Positions 32,135 to 41,531 of a DNA stretch of 64,000 nucleotides are shown in pieces (position 1 is the first letter of the stretch; each line of letters opens with the position of its first letter). The notes under the pieces are model-generated. The model worked only from the letters and a program-made list of their open reading frames with translations, did no database searches and was not told the DNA's origin. Both the position numbers and the translations under genes were made by a program. The stretch comes from UBA2421 sp002343075 (lineage in GTDB: Bacteria > Planctomycetota > Phycisphaerae > Tepidisphaerales > Tepidisphaeraceae), in contig CALJLN010000023.1 in NCBI GenBank assembly GCA_937982565.1, forward strand, positions 124,001-188,000, in the 5' to 3' direction.

Positions 32135-34306
32135 TTAAATCAGTTTGTCTGGAGTGATGGGCACTTCGCGGATGCGTTTCCCTGTGGCGTTGTAGACCGC
32201 ATTGCTCACCGCCGCCGCCACGCCGCTGATGGAAAGCTCACCGACCCCGCCGCGGCTTCCGAGAGCGCCGAAGTTTTCATCTGCAGCGTTGATTACTTCC
32301 ACTTCGATATCCGGCACATCGGCGTGGCTAGGAAGGTGATATCCACCAAAGTCGGCCGAAGCATATCGACCCTTTTCATCGAGATGAGCGGCTTCGGTCA
32401 AGGCCATCCCCAGCCCCCACACCACCCCGCCGGCGAGCTGGTTGAAAGCGGTTTTCTCGTTAAACACTTTTCCGCAGTCGAACGTGCTGACAAATCGCCT
32501 GACGCGCACCTCGCCGGTGATGGCATGCACCGCCACCTTGCAGAAGTGTGCGCCGAAGTTCATTGCAACAAATCCTTGCTTGGCGTCGGGAGTGTATTGC
32601 TCGGTCACCTCAATGTTAGGTTGGCCGGTGAGCCCGACCACCACGCCGATCGACATCGATTTTTCGCCCGCCGTCAGCAGGCCGGCGGTGAGATCGACGC
32701 TTTCACCGGAGATGCCGGCCAGCGGGGAACTCTCGTGCGTTGTTGCAAGCTCGATCAGCTTTTTCCGGGCCGCCGTCGCCGCCTGATGGGCCGCAGGCAC
32801 AACGCTGGATGCCTGCCGCGATCCGCCCGCGGTCGGGGCCGGCGGCAGCGTGCTGATGCCCAGTTCCACGCTCACCTTCTCAATCGGCAGTCCGAGCACG
32901 TCCGCAACGGCCTGCCCCATCACGGTGTAAGTGCCAACGCCCATATCCTGCGCCGCCGACGCTACCACCGCCGAGCCGTCGCGCAACACTCGCACGCGCG
33001 CCGTCGCCTGCGTATTGCCGCCGTGCCACGCGCAGCAGCCGAGACCATAACCGATGAGCCAGTCACCCTCGCGCCGCTGATTCGGCGCGGGGTTTCGGTC
33101 GGCCCAGCCAATCTTCGCCGCGCCCCTTTTCAGACACTCCGCAAAGTGTCTGTCGGTGTACGGCCTTCCGTTGCGAGGATCTTTGTCGGTTTCGTTTTGC
33201 AGCCGCAGGTCGATCGGGTCGATCTTGAGGCTCTCAGCGAGTTCATCCAGGGCCACTTCGAGGGCAAACAACCCGAGCGGCGCGCCCGGCGCGCGCATCG
33301 GGGCCGGGGCACCGACGTTCAGACGCACCGTCTTTGCTGTCATGCTCGAATGCTGATGATCATAGGTCACCAGCGAGTGCCCGGTGACGGGTTCGACAAA
33401 TCCGCTGGTTGCACCGGTCGTGCTGAGCGTTTGCTGGCTGATGACCGACAGCTTGCCCGTGGAATCGCTGCCAAGCGTCAGCGTTTGCCTACTCGCCGGG
33501 CGATGTCCAAACGCATAGCACATCTGCGATCGGGAGATGACAAGTTTCACGGGTGCCCGAACAATCCGCGCCGCTGCCGCCGCGAGAATGGTGTGCGGCC
33601 ATACCATCAGCCGCGCGCCAAAGCCCCCGCCGACGTAGGGTGAAACCACCATGACGCTCTCGGTCGGCAGCCCGAAGGCACCGGCGATGTTCTTGCGCGA
33701 TCCGAGCACTGCCTGCGTTCCGTCGTAGATCGTCAGCTTGTCGTCGTTCCAGGTGGCGATCGTTGCCCCAAGCTCCATCGGATGATGCGTTTGAATGGGC
33801 GTCTGGAAAGTGGCTGATTGCGTCACGCCCGCAGAGGCCAGCGCCGAATCCGGGTTGCCACGGTTCGGCCCGCCGCGACCATTGGCATCTTCCTCTTTGG
33901 CATGGGGGTCGAGCATCTGCGTGATGGGCGTTCCTCGCTCATATTCACAGCGCACCAGCGATGCCGAGTGCTTCGCCTGCTCCAGCGATTCCGCCACGAC
34001 TACCGCAATTGCCTGCCCGATGTGCACCACATCGTCGCCGACAGCTAACAACTTGCGATCGTCTCCGGCAAGCCTGGCAGCGGCGATGTTGGTCGCATCG
34101 ATCACCGCCGACACGCCGGGTGCCGTCGCAGCCTGCGAGACATCGACGCCGGTAAGCTTTCCCTTTGCAATCGTCGAGTGAATGACTACGGCGTGCAACG
34201 TGCCCGGCAGCACGTAGTCCGCCGCATACTTTGCACCGCCGGTGACCTTTGCCTTGCCGTCGAGCCGACTGAGTGGTTGGCCGAGCTTGATGGGTTGTGC
34301 AGTCAT
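32135..34306 (-). CDS. Molybdopterin-binding catalytic subunit, aldehyde/xanthine oxidase family (second copy)
   Basis: About 723 aa; PaoC-like subunit that hydroxylates an aldehyde or N-heterocycle at a molybdenum centre. It opens KLGQPLSRLDGKAKVTGGAKYAAD, the family signature. Cofactor-binding segments PYVGGGFGARL, PMRAPGAPLGLFALE and AQDMGVGTYT are present. The catalytic Glu lies in SRGGVGELSISG near the C-terminus. The ATG at 34306 has GGAAGGA upstream. It resembles but is not identical to the catalytic subunit upstream (both about 720-740 aa), so the operon encodes two alternative catalytic subunits. The substrate is unknown. Confidence 0.9.
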   Translation of the reverse strand: MTAQPIKLGQPLSRLDGKAKVTGGAKYAADYVLPGTLHAVVIHSTIAKGKLTGVDVSQAATAPGVSAVIDATNIAAARLAGDDRKLLAVGDDVVHIGQAIAVVVAESLEQAKHSASLVRCEYERGTPITQMLDPHAKEEDANGRGGPNRGNPDSALASAGVTQSATFQTPIQTHHPMELGATIATWNDDKLTIYDGTQAVLGSRKNIAGAFGLPTESVMVVSPYVGGGFGARLMVWPHTILAAAAARIVRAPVKLVISRSQMCYAFGHRPASRQTLTLGSDSTGKLSVISQQTLSTTGATSGFVEPVTGHSLVTYDHQHSSMTAKTVRLNVGAPAPMRAPGAPLGLFALEVALDELAESLKIDPIDLRLQNETDKDPRNGRPYTDRHFAECLKRGAAKIGWADRNPAPNQRREGDWLIGYGLGCCAWHGGNTQATARVRVLRDGSAVVASAAQDMGVGTYTVMGQAVADVLGLPIEKVSVELGISTLPPAPTAGGSRQASSVVPAAHQAATAARKKLIELATTHESSPLAGISGESVDLTAGLLTAGEKSMSIGVVVGLTGQPNIEVTEQYTPDAKQGFVAMNFGAHFCKVAVHAITGEVRVRRFVSTFDCGKVFNEKTAFNQLAGGVVWGLGMALTEAAHLDEKGRYASADFGGYHLPSHADVPDIEVEVINAADENFGALGSRGGVGELSISGVAAAVSNAVYNATGKRIREVPITPDKLI

Positions 34307-34343
34307 TTTGCTCAAAATCCTTCCAAACTACACGGGCCTCGAG

Positions 34344-36566
34344 TTACACCAGCCGTCCCGGGACAATCGGCAAATCGCGGACGCGCACGCCGGTCGCATG
34401 ATACACCGCGTTGCCGATCGCCGCCGCCACGCCGGTAATGCCGATCTCGCCAATGCCGCGCACGCCGAGCGGGTTAAAGTGTGGGTCGGGTTTATCCGTC
34501 CACATGACATCGATCTTCGGTATGTCGGCGTTCACCGCAACGGCATAGTCAGCGAGGTTATCTGTCGTGCAGCGGCCCGTGCGATGATCCCAATGCGTTT
34601 CTTCAGTCAGCGCCATGCCAATGCCCCAGACGATCCCGCCGGCGAGTTGGCTGTAGGCCAGCTTGGAGTTGACGATGCGCCCCGCATCAAACATCGCCAC
34701 GCACCGCCGCACCTGCACGCGGGGGTCGAGCGGATCGATGGCCACCTCTACAAACTGTGCCCCAAAGGAATGAAACGCGTACGCCCCCATTTCAGCACCC
34801 GGCATCGCAGTGCCGTCGGCTTCGATCGCCGACTTCCCGCTGTTTGTAACGATTTCTGCAATCGTCACCCGTCGACTAGCATCACCCTTCGCTCGAACGC
34901 CCTCTCCATCCATTTCCATTTCTTCCAGCTTCAACCCCTTCAGCGGCGAATCGGCCATGCTTGTTGCGGCCTGCGAGAGCTTCTTCTTCAACGACGCGAC
35001 TGCTGCATGAATCATCTGGCTCACGGTGGCGGTTGAACAACTCCCGCCGGCAATCGGGCCGGGCGGAAGATTGCTGTCGCCCATCTCCACCCTGACCCTC
35101 TCAACCGCAATGCCCATTTCATGCGCTGCGATCTGAGTGAATGCGGTGTACGCGCCTGTGCCCAGGTCGTGTGCTGCGGTCGAAACCAGGAGTCGACCAT
35201 CGCCAAACAAACGCACCTTGCACGCCCCGCCAAACTTACTGCCCGGGAACGTCGCCACTGCCAGGCCTTGCCCGATCATCAGACGGCCCTCGCGCATCGA
35301 CTTCACGGCAGGATCGCGCTTAGCCCATCCGAACTTTTCTGCGGCTTGCGTCAGGCATTCATCTAAGTGATAGCTACTCCACGGCAGTCCCGAATGCGGC
35401 GCTTTCTCCCGCGGCAGGTTGGCCAGCCGGAGTTGCAAAGGGTCAACCTCTAGCGCGTAAGCCAGTTCATCCATCGCACATTCGAGCGCAAATGTGCCGG
35501 GCGCTTCACCAGGGGCGCGCATGAATGTCGGACTGGCAATGTCCACCTGCCGGACGTTGTGGGTAAATCGCACGTTGGGCACATCGTAGACGAGTCGGCT
35601 CGTCCCCATGGCGGCGGGCTCGACGTACTGGCTCACGGCCTGGCCGGTCGCATCCACCAGATGTCGAATGCCGGTGAGCTTACCTGCTTTCGTGGCTGCC
35701 AGAGACACAACCTGCCGGGTCGCCGGGCGGTGGCCGCAACTGGTGAATTGCTGCGCGCGTGACAGGACCAGTTTCACCGGCCGGCCCGTCAGCCGGGCTG
35801 CCATTGCCGCCAACAGGGTGTGCGGCCAGATGAAGCCCTTGCAGCCAAACCCCCCGCCGACATAGGGGCAGATTACACGCACATTAGTGCGGGGCACGCC
35901 AAACGCCTCCGCCAGCACCGCCGCCGTACCGCTGAGCCATTGCGTGCTGTCGTAGACCGTGAGTTTTTCTTCCTCCCACACCGCGGTCGTGTTACTCACT
36001 TCCATCGGGTTATGACTGCCCGGCGGCGTGGTGTAGGTGGCACTGAAAATAACGCTGTTATCGTCCGCAAACGCCGCTTCGATATCGCCTCGGCCGTCTT
36101 GCAGTTTCTCTCCAAAAAAATCCGGCGGCGAGACGACCTTGGCGGCCGGATCATCCATCGAAACAACCGGCGTTTCGGCCGCATATGTAACCTTCAGCAT
36201 CGCGGCGGCGTGCTTGGCCTGCTCCAGCGTCGTTGCCACCACCACCGCAATGTGCTGCCCCGCATGGTGAATCTGATCATCGGAAAGCGGCAGACGCGAT
36301 TCGGCAAAAATGCCCCCGGTCATAAAGTTCGGCGTTGGCGGTTTGATCTTGGGCGCGTTGAGATGGGTCATCACACCGAGTACACCCGGTAGTCTTTCCA
36401 CCGAAGCGCTGTCAATCGCCGTAATCTTCCCGCGGGCGATCGTACTCTGGACAATCACCCCATGACTCGCCCCCTGTACCGGCGGTTCTGTGCTGAAGCG
36501 AGCCGCGCCCGTTACCTTCGCGCGCCCATCTACCCGATCCATCGGCTTTCCGATCACAGCTTCCAT
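34344..36566 (-). CDS. Molybdopterin-binding catalytic subunit, aldehyde/xanthine oxidase family (first copy)
   Basis: About 740 aa, first gene of the hydroxylase operon. The start ATG at 36566 (MEAVIGKPMDRVDGRAKVTG) follows GGGAG. Motifs: RVDGRAKVTGAARF, PYVGGGFGCKGFIWP, FMRAPGEAPGTFALECAMDEL, AHDLGTGAYTAF and the catalytic Glu in VRGIGEIGITGVAAAIGNA. The HATGVRVRDLPIVPGRL ending matches PaoC-type proteins (HxTGxRVRDxP). No Tat signal is visible, so export would rely on the [2Fe-2S] subunit, as in PaoABC. Spacing to the second copy is 37 nt. Confidence 0.9.
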   Translation of the reverse strand: MEAVIGKPMDRVDGRAKVTGAARFSTEPPVQGASHGVIVQSTIARGKITAIDSASVERLPGVLGVMTHLNAPKIKPPTPNFMTGGIFAESRLPLSDDQIHHAGQHIAVVVATTLEQAKHAAAMLKVTYAAETPVVSMDDPAAKVVSPPDFFGEKLQDGRGDIEAAFADDNSVIFSATYTTPPGSHNPMEVSNTTAVWEEEKLTVYDSTQWLSGTAAVLAEAFGVPRTNVRVICPYVGGGFGCKGFIWPHTLLAAMAARLTGRPVKLVLSRAQQFTSCGHRPATRQVVSLAATKAGKLTGIRHLVDATGQAVSQYVEPAAMGTSRLVYDVPNVRFTHNVRQVDIASPTFMRAPGEAPGTFALECAMDELAYALEVDPLQLRLANLPREKAPHSGLPWSSYHLDECLTQAAEKFGWAKRDPAVKSMREGRLMIGQGLAVATFPGSKFGGACKVRLFGDGRLLVSTAAHDLGTGAYTAFTQIAAHEMGIAVERVRVEMGDSNLPPGPIAGGSCSTATVSQMIHAAVASLKKKLSQAATSMADSPLKGLKLEEMEMDGEGVRAKGDASRRVTIAEIVTNSGKSAIEADGTAMPGAEMGAYAFHSFGAQFVEVAIDPLDPRVQVRRCVAMFDAGRIVNSKLAYSQLAGGIVWGIGMALTEETHWDHRTGRCTTDNLADYAVAVNADIPKIDVMWTDKPDPHFNPLGVRGIGEIGITGVAAAIGNAVYHATGVRVRDLPIVPGRLV

Positions 36567-36750
36567 GTGCACTCCCGCGGTTGAAGAACCGGTTGATGAT
36601 ATCCCCGCCAACGCGTATTCGTCCAACAAAGAACCGCCCGCGACACCGATTGTTTTGTCTGGCGCTCGTTGGCGAGTAGAAAGGGGTGTTCTGTGAACTC
36701 ATGATGGACACGCTCTCCCGCCTTCAACCGCTGAAGCTTGTCTCTGGGCC

Positions 36751-38649
36751 TCATTTCACATTTCGCCAGCGGCGGACGTGATAGGCGCGAACCGTTCCGG
36801 CGCTCTTGTCGAGCGACGTTGGGCCGACGTAATCGCAGCGAAACTCCTGCACATGCTCGGCGTAGGCCAGGGCCGCAAATGCCTCCGACGCATACACCTG
36901 CCCCGGGGGCGTCACCGGTTCCAGCCGTGCCGTGCGGGTAACGTGAGTGCCAACCACATCCGGACGGCCCGTTGCGGGGTTGTGGCAGGGGTAGACAGGC
37001 CCGGCATGCAGGCCGATGCGCAGCCGAAGGTCCAGCTTGAGTCGGCCCGCCTCTTTTGCTGTATCAAGTGCATCACACAGCCGAAGCGCGAAGGTGCCTG
37101 CATCTCGCACAGACTTGAAAACCATGTAAAGTCCGTCGCCCCAGGTGTTTAGCAACATCGGCTCGACCCCATGGTCGTCGATGACCTGCTTGAGCAAACC
37201 GAGATATTGCTCGACAAAAGGCAACATCTGGTCGTCGGGAAGTTTGCTGAAGCCTTTCGCATCGGCAAACAACATCGCGGCGATCGGCGTGTTGATCTGC
37301 GCGGGATTCGAGCGCCCGTCGGCGGGGGCAGCCGTCGCTGGGTCTTCTGTCAGATGCCCTTCGAGCGGATCGATCACGTTTGGCGCAAGCCCTCGTTGTT
37401 GCCAGAACGCAACCGCGCTGCCGGTGCCCCCCACACCTTCGTTGTTGCCCGGATGCCACACCGCCAGCGCATCAAGCTCCGCTGCAAGTTCGAGCGAGCG
37501 CACGCGCGCCAGGCCGTAGAGCACTTGGTTGGCATATTCGTAGTCATTCTGAGGATTCATGCCCGGCAAGTGCGACAGCTCGGTAAGCCGGATGCGGTCG
37601 GCAAACGGCGAAGCGGGGTCGAGCAGCTCATGATACCATGACGCCCAAGGCTCGCCGGCTTGCGACACAGAAGTTGCGAAGAATGCTTCCCGGTTGAACG
37701 GCAGGACGATGTGTACATCACCCCCTGCCTGCAGCACCGAGCGTAGAAACAGCAGATCGGCCCCGCTTGCCGCGGACGCAAATGCGTAGGATACATCGTT
37801 GGCGAGCCATTGAGTGAACCGCTTCACCACTCCTTCAACTGCGGACGGGGGAAAACGGGGCGTTCTGCGGCTGGCGCGGTCGATCATATGGCCGCTGAAC
37901 ACGATAACCCGCGGAATCGGCAGCCAGGTGTTCACAACGCTTGCATCTTGACACCGCGTGGTCAGGAGTATTCGCGCATTCCGGCGCGTGGACGCAATAT
38001 CACCAAAATTCCTTCCCGCCGCCGAGGTGGCCTGTCTGTACCAATCTGCCGCGCGCGCGTGATCTCCGCGGACCAACTCCGACTCGCCGAGCGTGGCGAG
38101 CAGGAAGTATCGTTCGCGACCGGGGCTGGCGCGAGTGAGCAAATCCTCGCATTGGGCCGAGATCTTCGCTGCCAGGTTAGAGGCACCGGACTGATCACCC
38201 GCGCAGCTCGCCAGCGTGGCGGCGTTGATCCCACTCCAGTACCCGCCGGTGCGGGCGTAGGCATGCTGATAGCCGTCCAGCGCCAGCATGAGATAGCGGA
38301 CTGACGAAGGATCATCGCGGTGGAGCCACCAGACTTCCTTATCCACCCGGCCGAAGAATCCGAGCGTCTCTTCGTCGTCGATGGTGCTGCGTGCGCGAAG
38401 CGACTCGAGAATCTGCCGCGCCGGCTCGATCGACCCCGCCCGCACTAGCGCCTCGACGCGCTTCTGCAGCAGCCGGGTGTCGTCTGGGAACCGGCGGAGC
38501 GCTTCTGATGTGATATCGAATGCGATGAGCGGCTCACTGCGCTTGATAGCGCGGGTAGCCAGCACAGCAAAGTCATCCGCGGTCGCGCGCGAATCGGCCT
38601 CGAGTATCGTCAACTGCTGCGCGAGCGAAGGAGTCGGTGCGTCGTGCAT
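36751..38649 (-). CDS. Class III adenylate/guanylate cyclase with TPR-like and Rossmann (SLOG-like) domains
   Basis: About 632 aa from ATG 38649 (651 aa from 38706). The N-terminal helical region (about 1-270) resembles TRAFs-binding/TPR domains (EALRRFPDDTRLLQKRVEALVRAG). The central domain VIVFSGHMIDRASR..SAASGADLLFLRSVLQAGGDVHIVLPFN looks like a SLOG-type nucleotide-sensing Rossmann fold. The C-terminal cyclase (about 445-632) has metal Asp in LFADAKGFS and WGDGLYMVF, and the Arg of VTRTARLEP. The usual Asn of the transition-state motif is replaced by Thr. TACGAT 10 nt before 38649 may be the -10. It probably makes a cyclic nucleotide; the input ligand is unknown. Confidence 0.78.
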   Translation of the reverse strand: MHDAPTPSLAQQLTILEADSRATADDFAVLATRAIKRSEPLIAFDITSEALRRFPDDTRLLQKRVEALVRAGSIEPARQILESLRARSTIDDEETLGFFGRVDKEVWWLHRDDPSSVRYLMLALDGYQHAYARTGGYWSGINAATLASCAGDQSGASNLAAKISAQCEDLLTRASPGRERYFLLATLGESELVRGDHARAADWYRQATSAAGRNFGDIASTRRNARILLTTRCQDASVVNTWLPIPRVIVFSGHMIDRASRRTPRFPPSAVEGVVKRFTQWLANDVSYAFASAASGADLLFLRSVLQAGGDVHIVLPFNREAFFATSVSQAGEPWASWYHELLDPASPFADRIRLTELSHLPGMNPQNDYEYANQVLYGLARVRSLELAAELDALAVWHPGNNEGVGGTGSAVAFWQQRGLAPNVIDPLEGHLTEDPATAAPADGRSNPAQINTPIAAMLFADAKGFSKLPDDQMLPFVEQYLGLLKQVIDDHGVEPMLLNTWGDGLYMVFKSVRDAGTFALRLCDALDTAKEAGRLKLDLRLRIGLHAGPVYPCHNPATGRPDVVGTHVTRTARLEPVTPPGQVYASEAFAALAYAEHVQEFRCDYVGPTSLDKSAGTVRAYHVRRWRNVK

Positions 38650-38743
38650 GACGACACCGATCGTAACGCGCGCCGCGTGGGCCGACAAAACCAGACCGCT
38701 GCACAAAGCTGGTGGCGATTGGTGCGGAGTTCGGCCATGCCGA

Positions 38744-40531
38744 TCAGGCCATGTGCCGCCGGCGATGCATCAACGCCGCCGCCGCGACAAGCAGTACTGC
38801 CGACGTCGGCTCGGGGACGGCGCCGCGCGGCGCATCGCCGGCCACGCTCTGCCCGAAATTGGCCGCGAGGGCTGTGAAGTCGTCTAAGTTGACGCCCGAG
38901 GCGTAGTTAAAGTCGCCATTGATCCACCCGCCCGGCCCGCCGAACGACGCAGCCAGCGCAGTGAAGTCGTCGAGGTTAACCGTGCCATCCAGATTGGCAT
39001 CGCCCAGGAGCGTCCCGCGCAGAAGGACCGCGGTCGAATCGACCGAGCCGAACCCCGCCGGCACCATCGAGAGCTGCGACGCTTCGGCATAACCCACGCC
39101 GTAAGAAACCGAGAATCCCGAACCAATTCCATTCCCCCCGCCTGCCCCCGCGGTCAATTGCGCGAGAATGGTCGGTAGCGGGCTGGCGTCGCTGTAATCG
39201 ACTACCAGGGCGCGATTGGTCAGATCAAGTCGGGCTGTGGGCGTCGAATCGCCGGCGATCACCAGAGTCTGCACCCGACTGGTTTGTGATCCGGGCACCA
39301 TGCGCACGGTGCCCTGATCGATCTGCAGCGAGCGCGCTCGAATGCCAGCAGGATCAAACCTGCCGGGCCCGGTCTTAATCACGCTGAAAGTGCCCGTGCC
39401 AAAGGTGCCCACCGACCCGGCGACCACATCACCGACAGTTAACACGCCGTTGCTGTTGGCGACATTCACCTTGAAGTTGCGCGGCGTGAGTGAAGTGGAA
39501 AACGCATCCGTTCCGGCATTGACGACGATCGTATTCTGGATGGAATTGTTCCCCTGCAGGCTGTTGATGATAACAGCATCGCGCTTCTCCTCATGATCGA
39601 GCACGATTGAGCCTGCGCCGTTGAGCACATAGCCGCCCGCGCCATCAAAGTTGATCACGGCCATGCGACGGTTGGCTGAAAGACTGACGGTCGCCTGCGA
39701 AGTGCTGCCGCGAAACGTGGCGATTGCGGTGCGCGCGTTCACCGGGCCGTTGATCCAGTTGGCCACTGTGTCATAGCTGCCTCCGGCGGGGTTGGTAAAC
39801 ACCTGCGAGCTGAACTGAGCCAACGGGGTGAGTGCAATATTGTCCCACTGCGCCGATAGAGGAGGCCGTAGCGTGAACGGCTGAATGTTCTGGTTCGGAT
39901 CAAACTCCAGTTCGAGTCGGACGACGCCATTGCTGTTCAAAAATTGTGAAGAGTTGAACGACTTATAGACAAAAAACCCGCCGTTGGCGCTAGTTACGCC
40001 GTCGACTCCGATCGGCTCGACAAAGTACCCGGCCGTCTCGTCGCCCGGCACAGTCGGTTCGAGTTCCACCCCGACCAGATCGCCATTCACCAGATCCGTA
40101 TGCGGAGCCGGGCCGACCTGTCCATAGTTCCAGAGGTAGGAGGAGAGTACATAGTCGGTGTTCGGCGCAAGCGTAATGTTTTGCGTGATCTTGTAGTTGT
40201 CGAAGGCATCAATTCCGCCGGCATCAAAAACGCGCTGCACTCTTGTCCCGAGCACGGTGGCTGGGCTTGGCAGGTTGGCCGGGTTGGGGCTGCCGGCGGT
40301 CATGATGGTGCCGGCGTCGGGGGTGGCGGCCGTCCAGCCGATGGGAAAGTTGTTTGCGTCAACGCTCTCAAAGTTCGGATTGACAATCAGCGAGCTATTG
40401 GTTTGCTCCGTACCAGCCTGGTACTGCGACAGCGGGAGTTGTACCCCCGAGTTTGCACTGGCGCGGGTCGCCATCAATCCAAACATCACCACCACCGCCG
40501 CGGCGGATGCATTTTTCACAGCATTTGTCAT
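38744..40531 (-). CDS. PEP-CTERM surface protein with a dockerin-like repeat pair
   Basis: 595 aa, exported. Signal peptide (AAAVVVMFGLMATRASA), then an N-terminal beta module (about 30-235) shared with the protein at 55105-55839 (QYQAGTEQTNSSLIVN..NFES, then NTDYVLSSYLWNYG). A beta-rich autotransporter-like region follows (VINFDGAGGYVLNGAG). Near the C-terminus are two calcium-type dockerin-like repeats (GDANLDGTVNLDDFTALAASFG and GDFNYASGVNLDDFTALAANFG). The end, VPEPTSAVLLVAAAALMHRRRHMA, is a PEP-CTERM sorting signal read by an exosortase. Start: GGAGGG before ATG, with TATACT about 38 nt upstream. No exosortase gene is in the window. Confidence 0.87.
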   Translation of the reverse strand: MTNAVKNASAAAVVVMFGLMATRASANSGVQLPLSQYQAGTEQTNSSLIVNPNFESVDANNFPIGWTAATPDAGTIMTAGSPNPANLPSPATVLGTRVQRVFDAGGIDAFDNYKITQNITLAPNTDYVLSSYLWNYGQVGPAPHTDLVNGDLVGVELEPTVPGDETAGYFVEPIGVDGVTSANGGFFVYKSFNSSQFLNSNGVVRLELEFDPNQNIQPFTLRPPLSAQWDNIALTPLAQFSSQVFTNPAGGSYDTVANWINGPVNARTAIATFRGSTSQATVSLSANRRMAVINFDGAGGYVLNGAGSIVLDHEEKRDAVIINSLQGNNSIQNTIVVNAGTDAFSTSLTPRNFKVNVANSNGVLTVGDVVAGSVGTFGTGTFSVIKTGPGRFDPAGIRARSLQIDQGTVRMVPGSQTSRVQTLVIAGDSTPTARLDLTNRALVVDYSDASPLPTILAQLTAGAGGGNGIGSGFSVSYGVGYAEASQLSMVPAGFGSVDSTAVLLRGTLLGDANLDGTVNLDDFTALAASFGGPGGWINGDFNYASGVNLDDFTALAANFGQSVAGDAPRGAVPEPTSAVLLVAAAALMHRRRHMA

Positions 40532-40744
40532 CGCTCGTTACCCTCCGAAAAGTAGACTCCTGACAGTATAACCCGGAATCGGAATGAGCAACCACAGGTT
40601 TGTTTGTAATCCGGCCAACCGGCTCCGTTTCACTGACTTCCTGCCGCAAGAAGCAATCTTTTGAGCCAACCGCAGCCACGACTCGTTACAATCCCACCCG
40701 GCCTGACCGTCGAGACGCGATCAGAACGCAGAAAAGGACGAACC

Positions 40745-41512
40745 ATGCGATACGAAGACCGCCACGCCGTCATCACCGGCGGGGCAAAGGGAATTGGGCT
40801 TTCGACCGTCCGTGCCTTCATTCGGGAGGGGGCGCGGGTGAGTGTTTTCGATGTTGACGATTCGGCCCAGCAACTCGCGGTCGAGTTTCCCGGGAAGGCA
40901 ACTTTTCACCGCGTTGACGTGTCGATCGCCCGCGAAGTGAATGATGCCGTCAAACGGGCGATCGATGTCTACGGCGATATCTCCTATCTCATCAACAACG
41001 CTGGGATTCAGACTTACGGCACCTGCGCCGACTGCACGGAAGATGAGTGGGATCGCACGATGAACATCAATCTAAAAAGTGCGTTTCTTTGCAGCAAAGC
41101 GTGCATCCCCTCGATGCAGAAGAATGGGAAGGGGGTCGTCATCAATCTGTCGAGCGTGCAGGCATTTGTCAGCCAGAACCAAGTCGCCGCGTACACCACG
41201 AGCAAGACCGCCATGCTCGGGCTGACGCGCAGCATTGCCGCGGATTATGCCCCGGCGATTCGGTGTGTTGCCGTCTGTCCGGGCACGGTGGATACACCAA
41301 TGTTGCGCGGGTCGATCCATCTTTCGCCCGATCCCGCCGCCGTCTTGCAGGAATGTCATGATATGCACCCCGTCAAACGCATCGGCACGCCGGACGAGGT
41401 AGCCGAACTCATCCTGTTCCTATGCAGCGATGACGCAGGCTTCATCACCGGCCAGCCCATCCGCATCGACGGCGGGCTGGGGCTATCCATCGGTGGAAGC
41501 AAACGGGAATGA
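40745..41512 (+). CDS. Short-chain dehydrogenase/reductase (SDR), classical type
   Basis: About 255 aa NAD(P)-dependent oxidoreductase. The cofactor motif VITGGAKGIG, LINNAGIQTYG, a catalytic Ser in NLSSVQAF, YTTSK (Tyr and Lys of YxxxK) and CPGTVDTPM are all in place, with FITGQPIRIDGGLGL at the end. The Asp after the second strand (SVFDVDD) suggests NAD preference (inference). The ATG at 40745 follows AGGACGAACC. The lactonase gene begins 19 nt after the stop, so this is probably the first gene of a sugar-catabolic operon oxidising a sugar or sugar acid to a lactone. Confidence 0.92.
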   Translation: MRYEDRHAVITGGAKGIGLSTVRAFIREGARVSVFDVDDSAQQLAVEFPGKATFHRVDVSIAREVNDAVKRAIDVYGDISYLINNAGIQTYGTCADCTEDEWDRTMNINLKSAFLCSKACIPSMQKNGKGVVINLSSVQAFVSQNQVAAYTTSKTAMLGLTRSIAADYAPAIRCVAVCPGTVDTPMLRGSIHLSPDPAAVLQECHDMHPVKRIGTPDEVAELILFLCSDDAGFITGQPIRIDGGLGLSIGGSKRE

Positions 41513-41531
41513 TGGATGAGGAATCAAACAA

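Noticed and set aside
32324..33643. A 439-codon plus-strand frame across a molybdenum hydroxylase gene
   Set aside because: Antisense to a clear catalytic subunit; codon-position bias of GC-rich DNA explains long shadows.
40661..40692. TTGAGC / TACAAT as the SDR operon promoter
   Set aside because: The spacing of 20 nt is too long and the -35 is weak, so it was not listed.
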